In this document: positions 52,917-61,826 of the stretch, piece by piece
Layout of the letters: each line of letters opens with the position of its first letter
Numbering within the stretch: position 1 is the stretch's first letter
DNA from: Fontisphaera persica
GTDB taxonomy: Bacteria; Verrucomicrobiota; Verrucomicrobiia; Limisphaerales; Fontisphaeraceae
Reading direction: 5' to 3'
Assembly (NCBI RefSeq): GCF_024832785.1
Contig: NZ_CP116615.1
Location: 4,650,001-4,714,000 of the forward strand
Length of the DNA: 64,000 nt
Translations under genes and position numbers: made by a program
The notes under the pieces: generated by a model
Seen by the model: only the letters and a program-made list of their open reading frames with translations
The model's database searches: none
Told to the model about the DNA's origin: nothing

Positions 52917-55340
52917 ATGTGCCGTCCTTTCCTAACCGTTTGGTTGTTGGCCGGCGTGGCCGCGGGGATGGCTGCGCCCGCGGAAACGGGCAAGTTGCCC
53001 GCGCCGGCAGCGTTTCAGGTGGATTACCTGCGGGACATCAAGCCGATTTTTGACCGTTCCTGTTTGCGGTGTCATGGGACGGAGCGGCCCAAAAGCGATT
53101 TCAGCCTGGTCACGCGCGAAGCGATGCTGCGGGGAGGGGCCGAGGGGAAAGCGGTGATACCGGGCAATAGCGCGGCGAGTCCGCTGGTGCATTACATTGC
53201 GGGGCTGGTGCCGGACATGGAGATGCCGCCGCCGGGTAAGGCGCCGCCGGTCAGCGCGCAGGAGCTGGCATTAATTCGCGCCTGGATTGACCAGGGGGTG
53301 GCGTGGGATGAAACGGCGGATGCGCTGGCTTATGCGCCGCGGCTGACGCTCACCACCCAATTGGGCGGATACTGGGTGGGGGGCCGGCAAAATCTTTTCC
53401 GTGAGCATGCCGGCCAGCGGGAGGGGGCATGGGGCGGGGTGCAGGAGTTGGCGTATTCACAGCGCTTCACGAATGGGGCCTTGCTTGAGGTGGAGGCGCG
53501 CGCGCTGCTTGGCACGCCGGATTATGCCGCACGTTTGTCGCTCAGCCGGCCCAAGATAGGTTTTGTGCGCGCGGGCATGGAGCAATACCGGCGTTATTAC
53601 GAGGACAGCGGGGGGTATTATGGCGGGATGGCCAGCGAGGCCTGGAGTCTGGGACGCGAACTGAAACTGGACGTAGGGCGCGCGTGGTTGGAAGTGGGAC
53701 TGACGCGGCCCGCGCTGCCGCAAATCACGCTGGGCTATGAACACCGCTACCGTCAGGGGGACAAATCCTTGACGCAATGGGGGGATGTGACGGACGCCGC
53801 CGGAGAGGTGCGGCGGATTTATCCGGCCTGGAAGCGGCTGGATGAGGAAACGCATTTAGTGCGTTTGGACGTGGCCCACCAGTGGCACGGATGGCGGTTT
53901 AGCGACCAATTGCGTCTGGAATTTTCGCGGCTGCATCAGGAGCGCGAGCAGGAGACGTATGTGGTGGGAAAGGACGGGCCGGACAAGGTGGCGCGCATCG
54001 TGGAGCAACTGCGCTCCTTTCAGGCCGTCAACACGCTCCAGGTGGAGAAACAATTGCGTCCGTGGTTGTTTGGGGCCGCGGGTTATCTGTATCAGACCTA
54101 CGATGCGCGCGCAGGCCATGAGCAAGGGGTGACGTATCTGCCACCCAGCCTGGCACCGCCCGCGCCGGGGCCCTGGCCGGATGACAAATTTTGGTCCTTC
54201 AACCACCTAATCCTGCGGCAGGAGTCGCACGTGGCCAACCTGAACGTGCAGCTTAAACCGTGGCGGCATCTCACGCTGGCGGCGGGCTTGCAACCCGAAT
54301 GGCAAAGCCAGGAGGGGCTGGGCCATGTAATCCTGGACGAGGGGGTGCCGGTGTTTGCACAAACCGCGTGGATTAATGCCACCCATGACCGGGTGTCCCT
54401 GACGGAAGACGCCGGCCTGCGCTTCACGGCCATACCCTACACGGTGTTGTTTGCCGATGCGCGTTTCCGGCAGGAGAGTCTGGAGCAATATGAGTTCATG
54501 GGGCCGGGCAATTTTTACGAGTTTGGCCGGCGCATGGATGCCTCGGCGGATCAGCGGGATTATCGCGCTGGGGTGAGCATTTCGCCGTGGAGCCGGTTCT
54601 CGTGGACGGGCCATTTCCGCCGGCGCGAGCGGTACAACCATTATCATCACCCGGAGGACATTGCTTTCATGAGCGCGGGCGGATTTCCCAATGACGGTTA
54701 CTCGGCCTTCATCACCAGCCGACGGGATTTGACGGATGAATGGGAAACGAAACTGGCGTGGCGCGCTCACAAGGCGCTGAAGGTTTCCCTGGGCTACCGC
54801 TACCGCATGACGGACTGGTTTAGCGCCACCGACCCGTTGCCGTGGGATGTGTCACCGGGCGGGGGCTTACAAACCGCCGTCACGCGGGGGCATACTTTTA
54901 CCGCCACGCTAACCTTGACGCCGCATCCGCGTTTTTATGTGTCTTCCACACTGGCTTGGACGGAGAGCAAAACGGCGGCCTTTGCGGCGGAGTCGCCCTC
55001 GGTGGCTCCGTGGAGGGGCACGACGTGGACGCTGATGAACAGCGCCACTTATCTGGTCAGCCGCACCACTGATGTGCATGCAGGATATTCCGTCACGCAT
55101 TCGGATTTTCGCCAGCCCCAGGGCGCGGAAGGCCTGCCGCTGGGCAGCGCGTTCACCAGCCATGTGGCGCAGGCGGGTTTAATGCGCCGTTTTGGCGGGC
55201 GCATGACCGCGGGGTTGAACTATGTGTTTTACCACTTTGATGAGGCATGGGACGGCGCCGGACGGTCCTATGTGGCCCATGGCGTGTTGGCCACGCTGCG
55301 CATGGATTTTACGCCGCGCCGGACGGCGCCAGCGCCGTAA
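52917..55340 (+). CDS. MtrB-like outer-membrane beta-barrel with N-terminal monoheme cytochrome c domain
   Basis: This 807-residue protein has a signal peptide (VWLLAGVAAGMAAP). Residues about 30-145 form a planctomycete-type cytochrome c domain (PSCyt1) with DIKPIFDRSCLRCHG and a likely axial Met in DMEMPPPGKAPP. The remaining 660 or so residues are continuous alternating-pattern beta strands with many Tyr/Arg/Trp girdle residues and turns, matching MtrB/PioB-type porins (about 26 strands). With the octaheme protein upstream it forms a porin-cytochrome conduit that could carry electrons across the outer membrane. A haem domain on the porin itself is not part of the classical MtrB. Confidence 0.83.
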   Translation: MCRPFLTVWLLAGVAAGMAAPAETGKLPAPAAFQVDYLRDIKPIFDRSCLRCHGTERPKSDFSLVTREAMLRGGAEGKAVIPGNSAASPLVHYIAGLVPDMEMPPPGKAPPVSAQELALIRAWIDQGVAWDETADALAYAPRLTLTTQLGGYWVGGRQNLFREHAGQREGAWGGVQELAYSQRFTNGALLEVEARALLGTPDYAARLSLSRPKIGFVRAGMEQYRRYYEDSGGYYGGMASEAWSLGRELKLDVGRAWLEVGLTRPALPQITLGYEHRYRQGDKSLTQWGDVTDAAGEVRRIYPAWKRLDEETHLVRLDVAHQWHGWRFSDQLRLEFSRLHQEREQETYVVGKDGPDKVARIVEQLRSFQAVNTLQVEKQLRPWLFGAAGYLYQTYDARAGHEQGVTYLPPSLAPPAPGPWPDDKFWSFNHLILRQESHVANLNVQLKPWRHLTLAAGLQPEWQSQEGLGHVILDEGVPVFAQTAWINATHDRVSLTEDAGLRFTAIPYTVLFADARFRQESLEQYEFMGPGNFYEFGRRMDASADQRDYRAGVSISPWSRFSWTGHFRRRERYNHYHHPEDIAFMSAGGFPNDGYSAFITSRRDLTDEWETKLAWRAHKALKVSLGYRYRMTDWFSATDPLPWDVSPGGGLQTAVTRGHTFTATLTLTPHPRFYVSSTLAWTESKTAAFAAESPSVAPWRGTTWTLMNSATYLVSRTTDVHAGYSVTHSDFRQPQGAEGLPLGSAFTSHVAQAGLMRRFGGRMTAGLNYVFYHFDEAWDGAGRSYVAHGVLATLRMDFTPRRTAPAP

Positions 55341-55418
55341 TGCCCGGCTGGTTCGGCCGGAGGGGCGAACGCATTTTGGGCTTGCATGGGCGGATGGGGA
55401 GGTTAACTTGCGTCAACT

Positions 55419-56501
55419 ATGAGTTACATGACAGTTGACGCCGATGTTTCCACGCGCATTGCCGCCCTGGGTCGCCGCATTTTGGCGGGCGGCCAGATTG
55501 AGCGCGAGGAGGCGCTGGAATTGTTCAACCTCGAGCGTAGCGCGGACATATATGATTTGATGGCGTGGGCCAACCGCATCCGCGAGCATTTCAAGGGCAA
55601 CCGCGTTCACTTGTGCTCCATCGTCAATGCCAAGGCGGGGGGGTGTCCGGAGGACTGCAAATTTTGCGCGCAATCGGCCTTCTATAACACGAATTCTCCC
55701 CGGTATGGTTTTGTGGAGCCGGAACCGGTGCAGCAGGCCGCCGAGGAGGCCATGCGGCATGGCGTGACGGCGGTAGGGCTGGTGGCGGCATGGAAGGGCC
55801 TGAGCGAAGGCCGGATGCTGGACGAGGTCTGCGAGCGGGTGCGGGAGCTGGCGCGCAGCGGGAAGGCACGGGCGGACGTGTCACTGGGCATCATCAAAAG
55901 CCAGCGGGTGGCGGACCGGTTGAAGGAGGCAGGGGTGCAGGTGTATGGGCACAATCTGGAGACCTCGCGGCGGTTTTTCCCGCAGCAATGCACGACGCAC
56001 ACCTATGATGACCGCATTCAGACGCTCAAGTATTTGCGCAACGCCGGGATTCGCATTTGTTCCGGGGGCATCATCGGGATGGGCGAGACCCGGGAGGATC
56101 GTTGCGATTTGGCGCTGAGTCTGCGCGAAGTGGGCGCCAGCGTGGTGCCCATCAACATCCTGAATCCCATACCGGGCACGCCGTTTGAGCATGTGCCGCC
56201 GCTGCCGCCGCTGGAAATTCTCAAGACGATTGCATGTTTCCGGTTCATTTTGCCGCGGCAGGAAATCATGGTGGCGGGGGGGCGGACGGTGAATTTGCGG
56301 GATTTGCAGAGCATGATTTTCATGGCGGGCGCCAGCGCGTTGATGGTGGGCAATTATCTGACCACCCTGAACCGTCCGGTGGAGCAGGATTTACAGATGC
56401 TCAAGGATTTGGGCCTGGAGCCGGCGGGCAGTGAGCATGATTTCAGTGACCAGCCGGAAACGGCGCCGAGAGTCAAGACGCCCGAGCCGGTCATGGTCTG
56501 A
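55419..56501 (+). CDS. bioB: Biotin synthase
   Basis: This 360-residue radical SAM enzyme has the cluster motif GGCPEDCKFCAQSAFYNT (Cys-x3-Cys-x2-Cys). It also has the second-cluster ligands typical of BioB (a Cys in HLCSIVNAKAG and Arg/Cys segments further on), GHNLETSRRFF, SGGIIGMGET, INILNPIPGTPFE and GNYLTT. It inserts sulfur into dethiobiotin. No other biotin gene is adjacent. The start is ATG 55419, with a second ATG at 55428. Confidence 0.94.
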   Translation: MSYMTVDADVSTRIAALGRRILAGGQIEREEALELFNLERSADIYDLMAWANRIREHFKGNRVHLCSIVNAKAGGCPEDCKFCAQSAFYNTNSPRYGFVEPEPVQQAAEEAMRHGVTAVGLVAAWKGLSEGRMLDEVCERVRELARSGKARADVSLGIIKSQRVADRLKEAGVQVYGHNLETSRRFFPQQCTTHTYDDRIQTLKYLRNAGIRICSGGIIGMGETREDRCDLALSLREVGASVVPINILNPIPGTPFEHVPPLPPLEILKTIACFRFILPRQEIMVAGGRTVNLRDLQSMIFMAGASALMVGNYLTTLNRPVEQDLQMLKDLGLEPAGSEHDFSDQPETAPRVKTPEPVMV

Positions 56502-56536
56502 GCGCCGGGCACGGGGGCATCGGTGGCGCGGCTACT

Positions 56537-57556
56537 TTATGGCCGCCAGGCGCGCAGGATGTAGGCGTGGGGGTTGTGGGTAGGCTCACCGCCGAATTGC
56601 CGCACCAGGAAGGTATCGAGGTGAATAGCCTGCACTTGGAAGCCGGCTTGTTCGAGCTTTTCGCGGATGCGCGGCAAGCTCAAACGATTCCAAAAGTACT
56701 CATCCACCGGCCGCACCAGGTGCTCCGGCTCCTCGTGCATTTGGAAGAAGCCCAGGCACACGGCGTGGCGGGTCACGCGGAGGACTTCCGCCAGGGCTTG
56801 TTCGAGGGCGGTGGGGCTGAGGTGCTCAAACAGATCATGCGCGATGAGCACGTCCACGGATTGATCGGGGCGTTCGATTTCCAGCACGTTGCCCACCTGA
56901 AAATCAAGCTGGGGGCAGAGGGCGCGGGCATTGAGGATGTTTTTTTCACACAAATCAAAGCCGGTGTAATGGAGGAAGCGAGACAGGCCAAAGGCTGCCA
57001 GGAAGCGGGCGTCATTGGCGGAGCCGCAGGCTGGCTCCAGCACACTGAGCGGGGGGGCTTCGAGGCCTGCCAGCGCTTGTTGCCATAGCTGGGCAAAGGT
57101 GTTCAGGACGCGCTCCGGCAGGCGGATGGGGGTCATGGCCAGCAAGTCTGGCGTTAGCAGGGCATCCAGGTAATTGGGGACTTCGACTTCCGCCGCCGTC
57201 TCTGGCAGGCGGGTATAGAGGAGGTGCAGGAAGGGGGGGAGGGTGACGCCTTCGACCACCGCCATGGGGCGTTGCAGACCGAGCCGCAGGCTTTCCACAT
57301 CTTCATCAATCATGGGATGCTCGAAGCGTTGCAGCATCCAGTTCATGGCCATGGAAAAGCGCACTTCGGCCTCCTGCAGCGGGACCAAGCGCTGGCCGAA
57401 GAGCAACTCCGCCAGAAAATGGCGGGTGAGAATGCTGGAAAGATTCAGGCGGGGGTCTTCGACGCTGGCCACCAGATAATCGCGCAAATCTTCGGCGGCA
57501 TGGCGGTCCCACATGCGGCGGAGGGCCTCGGTTTCTTTTTGCAGCGCAGGGTCCAT
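56537..57556 (-). CDS. SAM-dependent methyltransferase with helical N-terminal domain
   Basis: This 339-residue protein has about 150 helical N-terminal residues. A class I methyltransferase fold follows: motif I LSVLEPACGSANDARFL, motif II FDLCEKNI, and the post-I acidic region VDVLIAHDLFEHLSPTALEQAL. The substrate is unknown; the fold and the FEHLS motif resemble methylases of small molecules or of surface-glycan precursors. ATG 57556 is used. Its start codon lies directly after the terminator of the upstream oxidoreductase gene. Confidence 0.85.
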   Translation of the reverse strand: MDPALQKETEALRRMWDRHAAEDLRDYLVASVEDPRLNLSSILTRHFLAELLFGQRLVPLQEAEVRFSMAMNWMLQRFEHPMIDEDVESLRLGLQRPMAVVEGVTLPPFLHLLYTRLPETAAEVEVPNYLDALLTPDLLAMTPIRLPERVLNTFAQLWQQALAGLEAPPLSVLEPACGSANDARFLAAFGLSRFLHYTGFDLCEKNILNARALCPQLDFQVGNVLEIERPDQSVDVLIAHDLFEHLSPTALEQALAEVLRVTRHAVCLGFFQMHEEPEHLVRPVDEYFWNRLSLPRIREKLEQAGFQVQAIHLDTFLVRQFGGEPTHNPHAYILRAWRP

Positions 57557-57559
57557 AAC

Positions 57560-57582
57560 AAAAAGGCGGCCCGCAGGCCGCC
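57560..57582 (-). terminator. Rho-independent terminator after the second Gfo/Idh/MocA gene
   Basis: On the minus strand GGCGGCC (57582-57576) pairs with GGCCGCC (57571-57565) across a four-base loop. Five U residues (57564-57560) follow, ending just before the methyltransferase start codon. Confidence 0.85.
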
Positions 57583-57600
57583 GTGAGCAATGGGTGAAGC

Positions 57601-58920
57601 TTACACTGGCAACTTCCAGGGTGGCCGGTATTCCTTGGTGGCCCAGTGCGCCAGGGAAGGATCGGTGATGACTTCCTTGACGGGGTCCCAGGTGATTTTC
57701 TTGCCGGTGCGCGCCGCAATATTTCCCAGATGGCAGGCGGTGGCGGTACGATGGCCGATTTCCACCGAGCAGATGGGGTCTTTGCGGGTTTTGATGCACT
57801 CGAGCCAGTTGCCGTAATGGTCATTGCTGATATACACCAGCTTGATGTCCGCGTCTTTCATCGGGGGGATGTCATCCAAATCCTCTTCTTTTTCCGTGGC
57901 CCCCATCTTGAGCACGCCGCGGTTGACGTAGATGACGCCCTTGTCGCCGATGAAGGTGGTGCCCATTTTGGCGCCCTGCTCCAAAATCACCTGCACGCCG
58001 TTGGGGTACTTGTAATGGATGAGGCTCCACACCGGCACTTCGAAGCGTTTTTTCTCGTCGTACCGTGCCTGGCCGGTGATTTCCACCGGGCCGGTGTGGT
58101 CCACGTCCATGCCCCAGTGGGCGATGTCCAGGTGATGGGCGCCCCAGTTGGTCATCTGGCCGCCGGAGTAATCCCAGAAGAACCGGAAAAAATAATGGAC
58201 GCGGGCGCGATTGTAGGGGCGGTAGGGTGCGGGACCCAGCCACATGTCGTAATCCAGTTCGGGCGGCGGGTCACTGTCCTTGACGTCGTCCAGTTTGTTG
58301 TCCCAATTCACCGTGGTGATGCCGACTTTGACGGTGTGCAACTTGCCGATTTTGCCGGAGCGCACCATTTCGACGGCGGTGCGAAAGCGCTGGTCGGAGC
58401 GCTGCTGGCTGCCGGTTTGCAACACGCGTTTGTACTGGCGCACGGCTTTGACCATGGCCTTGCCTTCCTCGATGAACAGGGTGAGCGGCTTTTCGCAATA
58501 GACATCCTTGCCGGCCTGGCAGGCGTGGATGGCCTGGAGGGCATGCCAGTGGTCTGGGGTGGAAATCACCACGGCGTCCACGCTTTTGTCCTCCAGCAGC
58601 TTGCGGTAATCCCGGTAGGCCGGCACTTCCTTGCCCTGGGCCTTGACGACGGCCTTTTGCCCATTCGCCAGGTTGGTGGCATCCACATCGCAAACGGCGG
58701 CGACGTTCTTCTTCTTCAGGAAATACCCCATGTTTTGCACGCCCCGTCCGCCGGTGGCGATGAACCCCACCCGCACCAGCTCCGAGGGGTTTTCACCGGT
58801 GGCGGCGCGGGTTTCATTCAGGAAGATGTTGGGACCGGCGAGGACGGCGCCCATGCCGAGCGAAAGGTTGCGTGCCTGCCGCAAAAACGAGCGGCGCGAG
58901 AGGTGCTGCGTGTTTTTCAT
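57601..58920 (-). CDS. Tat-exported Gfo/Idh/MocA family oxidoreductase (second)
   Basis: This 439-residue protein has a twin-arginine signal (LSRRSFLRQARNLSLGMGAVLAG). A Rossmann fold follows (VRVGFIATGGRGVQNMG), then STPDHWHALQ and the signature YCEKPLTLFIEEG. The C-terminal domain contains NWGAHHLDIAHWGMDVD (His residues of the active site). This NAD-dependent sugar or cyclitol oxidoreductase is exported folded. The substrate is unknown. ATG 58920 is chosen over the longer frame. It has its own promoter and operator-like repeat at 58927-58976 and a terminator at its 3' end. Confidence 0.92.
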   Translation of the reverse strand: MKNTQHLSRRSFLRQARNLSLGMGAVLAGPNIFLNETRAATGENPSELVRVGFIATGGRGVQNMGYFLKKKNVAAVCDVDATNLANGQKAVVKAQGKEVPAYRDYRKLLEDKSVDAVVISTPDHWHALQAIHACQAGKDVYCEKPLTLFIEEGKAMVKAVRQYKRVLQTGSQQRSDQRFRTAVEMVRSGKIGKLHTVKVGITTVNWDNKLDDVKDSDPPPELDYDMWLGPAPYRPYNRARVHYFFRFFWDYSGGQMTNWGAHHLDIAHWGMDVDHTGPVEITGQARYDEKKRFEVPVWSLIHYKYPNGVQVILEQGAKMGTTFIGDKGVIYVNRGVLKMGATEKEEDLDDIPPMKDADIKLVYISNDHYGNWLECIKTRKDPICSVEIGHRTATACHLGNIAARTGKKITWDPVKEVITDPSLAHWATKEYRPPWKLPV

Positions 58921-58926
58921 AAGGTT

Positions 58927-58976
58927 GTTATTGCGTGTCAGCCGGGCCTTGTCAACGTTTCTTGCCGCTGACACGC
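58927..58976 (-). promoter_or_regulatory. Promoter with flanking inverted repeat (operator candidate)
   Basis: On the minus strand TTGACA (58955-58950) and AATAAC (58932-58927) are 17 bases apart, a good housekeeping promoter close to the ATG. The -35 is bracketed by perfect 10-bp inverted repeats GCGTGTCAGC (58933-58942) and GCTGACACGC (58967-58976). The half-site positions on either side of the -35 suggest a dimeric regulator. Confidence 0.6.
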
Positions 58977-59045
58977 CCGCGTGCATTCACAGGATTGGAC
59001 GCCGAATCCCCACCGCCTATTGAAGGCTGGCCGCTCTAAAAATGC

Positions 59046-59696
59046 TTAATCTTCGGCGGCTGCCCAGGCTTTGGCGCGCTGGGGGGGCGGGCGGAGGCCG
59101 GTGGCTTCGAGCTGGCGCAGGAGGAAGCGGCCGGCTTCCTGAGTTTGGGCGGGGCTGAAGTTCAGACGCGGGAGTTGTTCCCAGGGCAGGGCCAGGCAGT
59201 GTTGCAGGAGGGCACGGGTGCCGGCCGAAAGGGAGGCGGTGTGCCAGTCCGGCCCCAGTCCGAGGGCGGCGAGGAGTTTCAATTCCCAAGCGGCCATGGT
59301 GTGGGCGGCTGGGGGGTGTTGTGGCAAGGCAAGCAGCAGGGACTCCAGCAGGTCAAACAGCTCGGGCACGGGTGTGTCCCGTTCAATGAGCCGCTCGAGC
59401 AGGGCGGCGGCGTACACGGCCTGGGTGAGGAGGGCATAATTTTGGCGCAGGGCGGGGTGGGTTTCCTGAACCTCCACCTCGCGCAGATGGTGCAAATCCG
59501 AGCGGCGACTGCGGGCAAAACTGAACCGGGCTTTGAAGAACAAATCCAGCTTGCCGCGGAAGGGAGACTTGGGACGGCGGGCGCCTTTGGCCACGGTGGC
59601 CAGATGGCCGGCCTCCGAGGTCAGCCAGTGGACAATGAGGCTGGTTTCCGTAAGGGGATAGGAGCGCAGAACAATGCCATGGGCGCGTTCCTCCAT
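59046..59696 (-). CDS. recO: DNA repair protein RecO
   Basis: This 216-residue protein begins with an OB-fold (HGIVLRSYPLTETSLIVHWLTSEAGHLATVAKGARRPKSPFRG), then the helical domain. The zinc-binding cysteines of some RecO proteins are absent (only one Cys), as in E. coli RecO. It is a little short but complete. It is last in the HIT-phoH-ybeY-DUF502-recO operon, 9 bases after the DUF502 gene. Confidence 0.9.
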   Translation of the reverse strand: MEERAHGIVLRSYPLTETSLIVHWLTSEAGHLATVAKGARRPKSPFRGKLDLFFKARFSFARSRRSDLHHLREVEVQETHPALRQNYALLTQAVYAAALLERLIERDTPVPELFDLLESLLLALPQHPPAAHTMAAWELKLLAALGLGPDWHTASLSAGTRALLQHCLALPWEQLPRLNFSPAQTQEAGRFLLRQLEATGLRPPPQRAKAWAAAED

Positions 59697-59705
59697 GCGC
59701 GCGGA

Positions 59706-60383
59706 TTATTGGGATTTTTCCAGAGTTTTCAAGCTGCCCAGGGATTCTTGCTGCGCCTCAGGGGCAAGCGAGCCAAGGCTGATTACAAACTTGATGGCAT
59801 CTTGTACGGGCATTGGGATGTGGTGCAGACTGGAGGCGGGCACGAGCACGATAAACCCACTGGTGGGGTTGGGGGTGGTGGGGACAAAGACGCTTTGCAA
59901 GGGGCCGGAATTGGGGGTGGAAATTTCCGGCTGGTCATTGGTGATGAAGCCCAGCGAGTACACGCCCTGCCGCGGGTATTCGAGCAGGACCACTTGTTTG
60001 AACGAGGCGCGCTGGCCGGAGAAGGCTTCGTTGACCTGTTTGATGGTGCTGTAAATTTTATTAATCAGCGGCACGCGCATCATGAAGCGGTCGCCCATTT
60101 CGAGGAGCTTGCGGCCGATGTAGTTCTTGGTGAGATGGCCAATGCCGGTGATGAGCAGCACGGCCAGCAGGAGGGCCAGCAGGCTGTAATACCAATAGAG
60201 CGGGCCGTCTCCGCCGTCCTTGTGGGTCCATTCGCGCGGGAGGAAAATCAGGAGGGTATCGGTGATGCTGGTGATGTTTTTCAGAATCCAGATGGCGACC
60301 ATGATGGAAACGGCGGTGGGCAGAATCACCAGCAATCCCGCCACAAAACTGGCACGCCATTTGGCCAAAAGCGGATGTTTCAT
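59706..60383 (-). CDS. DUF502 family membrane protein
   Basis: This 225-residue protein has two membrane helices: about 10-35 (FVAGLLVILPTAVSIMVAIWIL) and 65-85 (YYSLLALLLAVLLITGIGHL). A conserved segment KLLEMGDRFMMRVPLINKIYSTIKQVNEAF follows, then a soluble C-terminal domain with QSVFVPTTPNPTSGFIVLVP. This is the DUF502 family, of unknown molecular function. Its ATG overlaps the ybeY stop by 4 bases (ATGA), and recO follows after 9 bases. Confidence 0.9.
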   Translation of the reverse strand: MKHPLLAKWRASFVAGLLVILPTAVSIMVAIWILKNITSITDTLLIFLPREWTHKDGGDGPLYWYYSLLALLLAVLLITGIGHLTKNYIGRKLLEMGDRFMMRVPLINKIYSTIKQVNEAFSGQRASFKQVVLLEYPRQGVYSLGFITNDQPEISTPNSGPLQSVFVPTTPNPTSGFIVLVPASSLHHIPMPVQDAIKFVISLGSLAPEAQQESLGSLKTLEKSQ

Positions 60384-60895
60384 GATTTAGCGGTGCTTCC
60401 CAACAGGTGCACAGGCTGATGAGTGGTCAGCCAGCGCAGAGCGCGGTTTTCGGCGGCTTTCATTCGCCGCCGGGCGGCGGGGGCCTGGTCATCGTGGCCC
60501 AGGAGATGCAGCACGCCGTGAATGACGTAGCGCATCAATTCCTCCTGCCAGGGGCAGGCGAATTGCCGGGCCTGGTCCACCGCCACTTTGGGACAGATGA
60601 AGATTTCGCCGTACAACCAGCCGGGTTCGCCTTCGCTGAAGTCGAAGGTGATGACATCGGTGGGACCGGGATGCCCCAGAAAATGTTCGTTAAGGCTGGC
60701 CATGCGCGCCGGGGTGACCAGGTGCACGCACAAATCCGCCACGGCGCCGGGGGCGAGGCGCGCCACCACCATGCTGGTGAGATACCGGAGCCGGCCGGCA
60801 TGGATGCGCCGGTCTTTTTGCCGGTTTTGAATGGCCACCTGCACTCCCACCGGCTTATCCGGAGATGCCGGTCCCGCGGTGTTGTTCGTAGGCAT
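60380..60895 (-). CDS. ybeY: Endoribonuclease YbeY (rRNA maturation)
   Basis: This 171-residue metalloprotein has the catalytic motif VIHGVLHLLGHDD (the three His zinc ligands). It also has PTDVITFDFSEGE and LYGEIFIC, typical of YbeY, which matures the 16S rRNA 3' end and helps ribosome quality control. Its start overlaps the 3' end of phoH by 41 bases, and its stop overlaps DUF502 by 4 bases. Confidence 0.93.
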   Translation of the reverse strand: MPTNNTAGPASPDKPVGVQVAIQNRQKDRRIHAGRLRYLTSMVVARLAPGAVADLCVHLVTPARMASLNEHFLGHPGPTDVITFDFSEGEPGWLYGEIFICPKVAVDQARQFACPWQEELMRYVIHGVLHLLGHDDQAPAARRRMKAAENRALRWLTTHQPVHLLGSTAKS

Positions 60896-61820
60896 GGATG
60901 ATGCGCTGCACTAAAGGATGGCGGACAACGTCCCGCCGCTGAAATTCCACCACGGCTACGCCCTCGACGTGTTTGAGGGCCAGGCGGGCCTCCAGCAGGC
61001 CGCTGGGTTTGGCCTTGGGGAGGTCAATCTGGGTGGGGTCGCCGGTGACCACGGTCTTGGAATTGTGGCCCAGACGGGTCAGGAACATGAACATCTGCTC
61101 CATGGTGCAGTTCTGGGCTTCATCCAGGATGATGAAGGCATTGTTCAAGGTGCGCCCGCGCATGTAGGCCAGCGGGGCAATTTCGATGGTGCCGCGCTCC
61201 ATGTGCCGCTGGATTTCCTCCGGCGGGAGCATGTCCATGAGGGCGTCATGCAGGGGGCGCAGGTAGGGCGCCAGTTTTTCCTGCAAATCGCCGGGCAGGA
61301 AGCCCAGCGCCTCGCCGGCTTCGACGGCGGGGCGGGTGAGGATGATGCGGTTGACCTTTTGCTCGCGCAAATGCCAGACAGCCATGGCCATGGCCAGGTA
61401 GGTTTTGCCGGTGCCGGCGGGGCCCACGCCCAGGGTGACGTCGTGCGTGCGGATGGCCTCCAGGTATTTTTTTTGCCCGAGGGTTTTGGGGGTGATGTTG
61501 GCCTTGCGGGTGGAGGTGACGATGCGGTCGGTCATCAGGCTTTTGAGGGCCGAGGCGCCGTCCTCGCTGACGACATTCAGGGCGAAGGCAAATTCGCGGT
61601 TGCGGATGTGGCCGCCGGCCTTGATGGAATGCTCGAGCATTTCAAACAGTTGTTTGGCCTGCCGGACCGACTCGGCTTCGCCCTCCAGTTTAATCCATCC
61701 CTCCCGCGCGGTGGCTTTGACGCCCAGCCGTTGCTCGAGGGCGGCCAGGTTGGCCGGGTCATTATTGAACAACTGCTGGGCCAGCCGCGCGGTTTCAAAA
61801 TGCAGTATCTCGCTGGTCAT
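60855..61820 (-). CDS. phoH: PhoH family ATPase
   Basis: This 321-residue protein has an N-terminal KH-like domain (about 1-100). The ATPase core follows: Walker A GVGPAGTGKTYLAMAM, ILTRPAVEAGEALGFLPGD, RGRTLNNAFIILDEAQNCT (Walker B) and VVTGDPTQIDLP. It belongs to the PhoH/YlaK group usually genetically linked to ybeY, with a role in RNA handling. The order phoH-ybeY is conserved in many bacteria. Confidence 0.94.
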   Translation of the reverse strand: MTSEILHFETARLAQQLFNNDPANLAALEQRLGVKATAREGWIKLEGEAESVRQAKQLFEMLEHSIKAGGHIRNREFAFALNVVSEDGASALKSLMTDRIVTSTRKANITPKTLGQKKYLEAIRTHDVTLGVGPAGTGKTYLAMAMAVWHLREQKVNRIILTRPAVEAGEALGFLPGDLQEKLAPYLRPLHDALMDMLPPEEIQRHMERGTIEIAPLAYMRGRTLNNAFIILDEAQNCTMEQMFMFLTRLGHNSKTVVTGDPTQIDLPKAKPSGLLEARLALKHVEGVAVVEFQRRDVVRHPLVQRIIHAYEQHRGTGISG

Positions 61821-61826
61821 GCTGCG

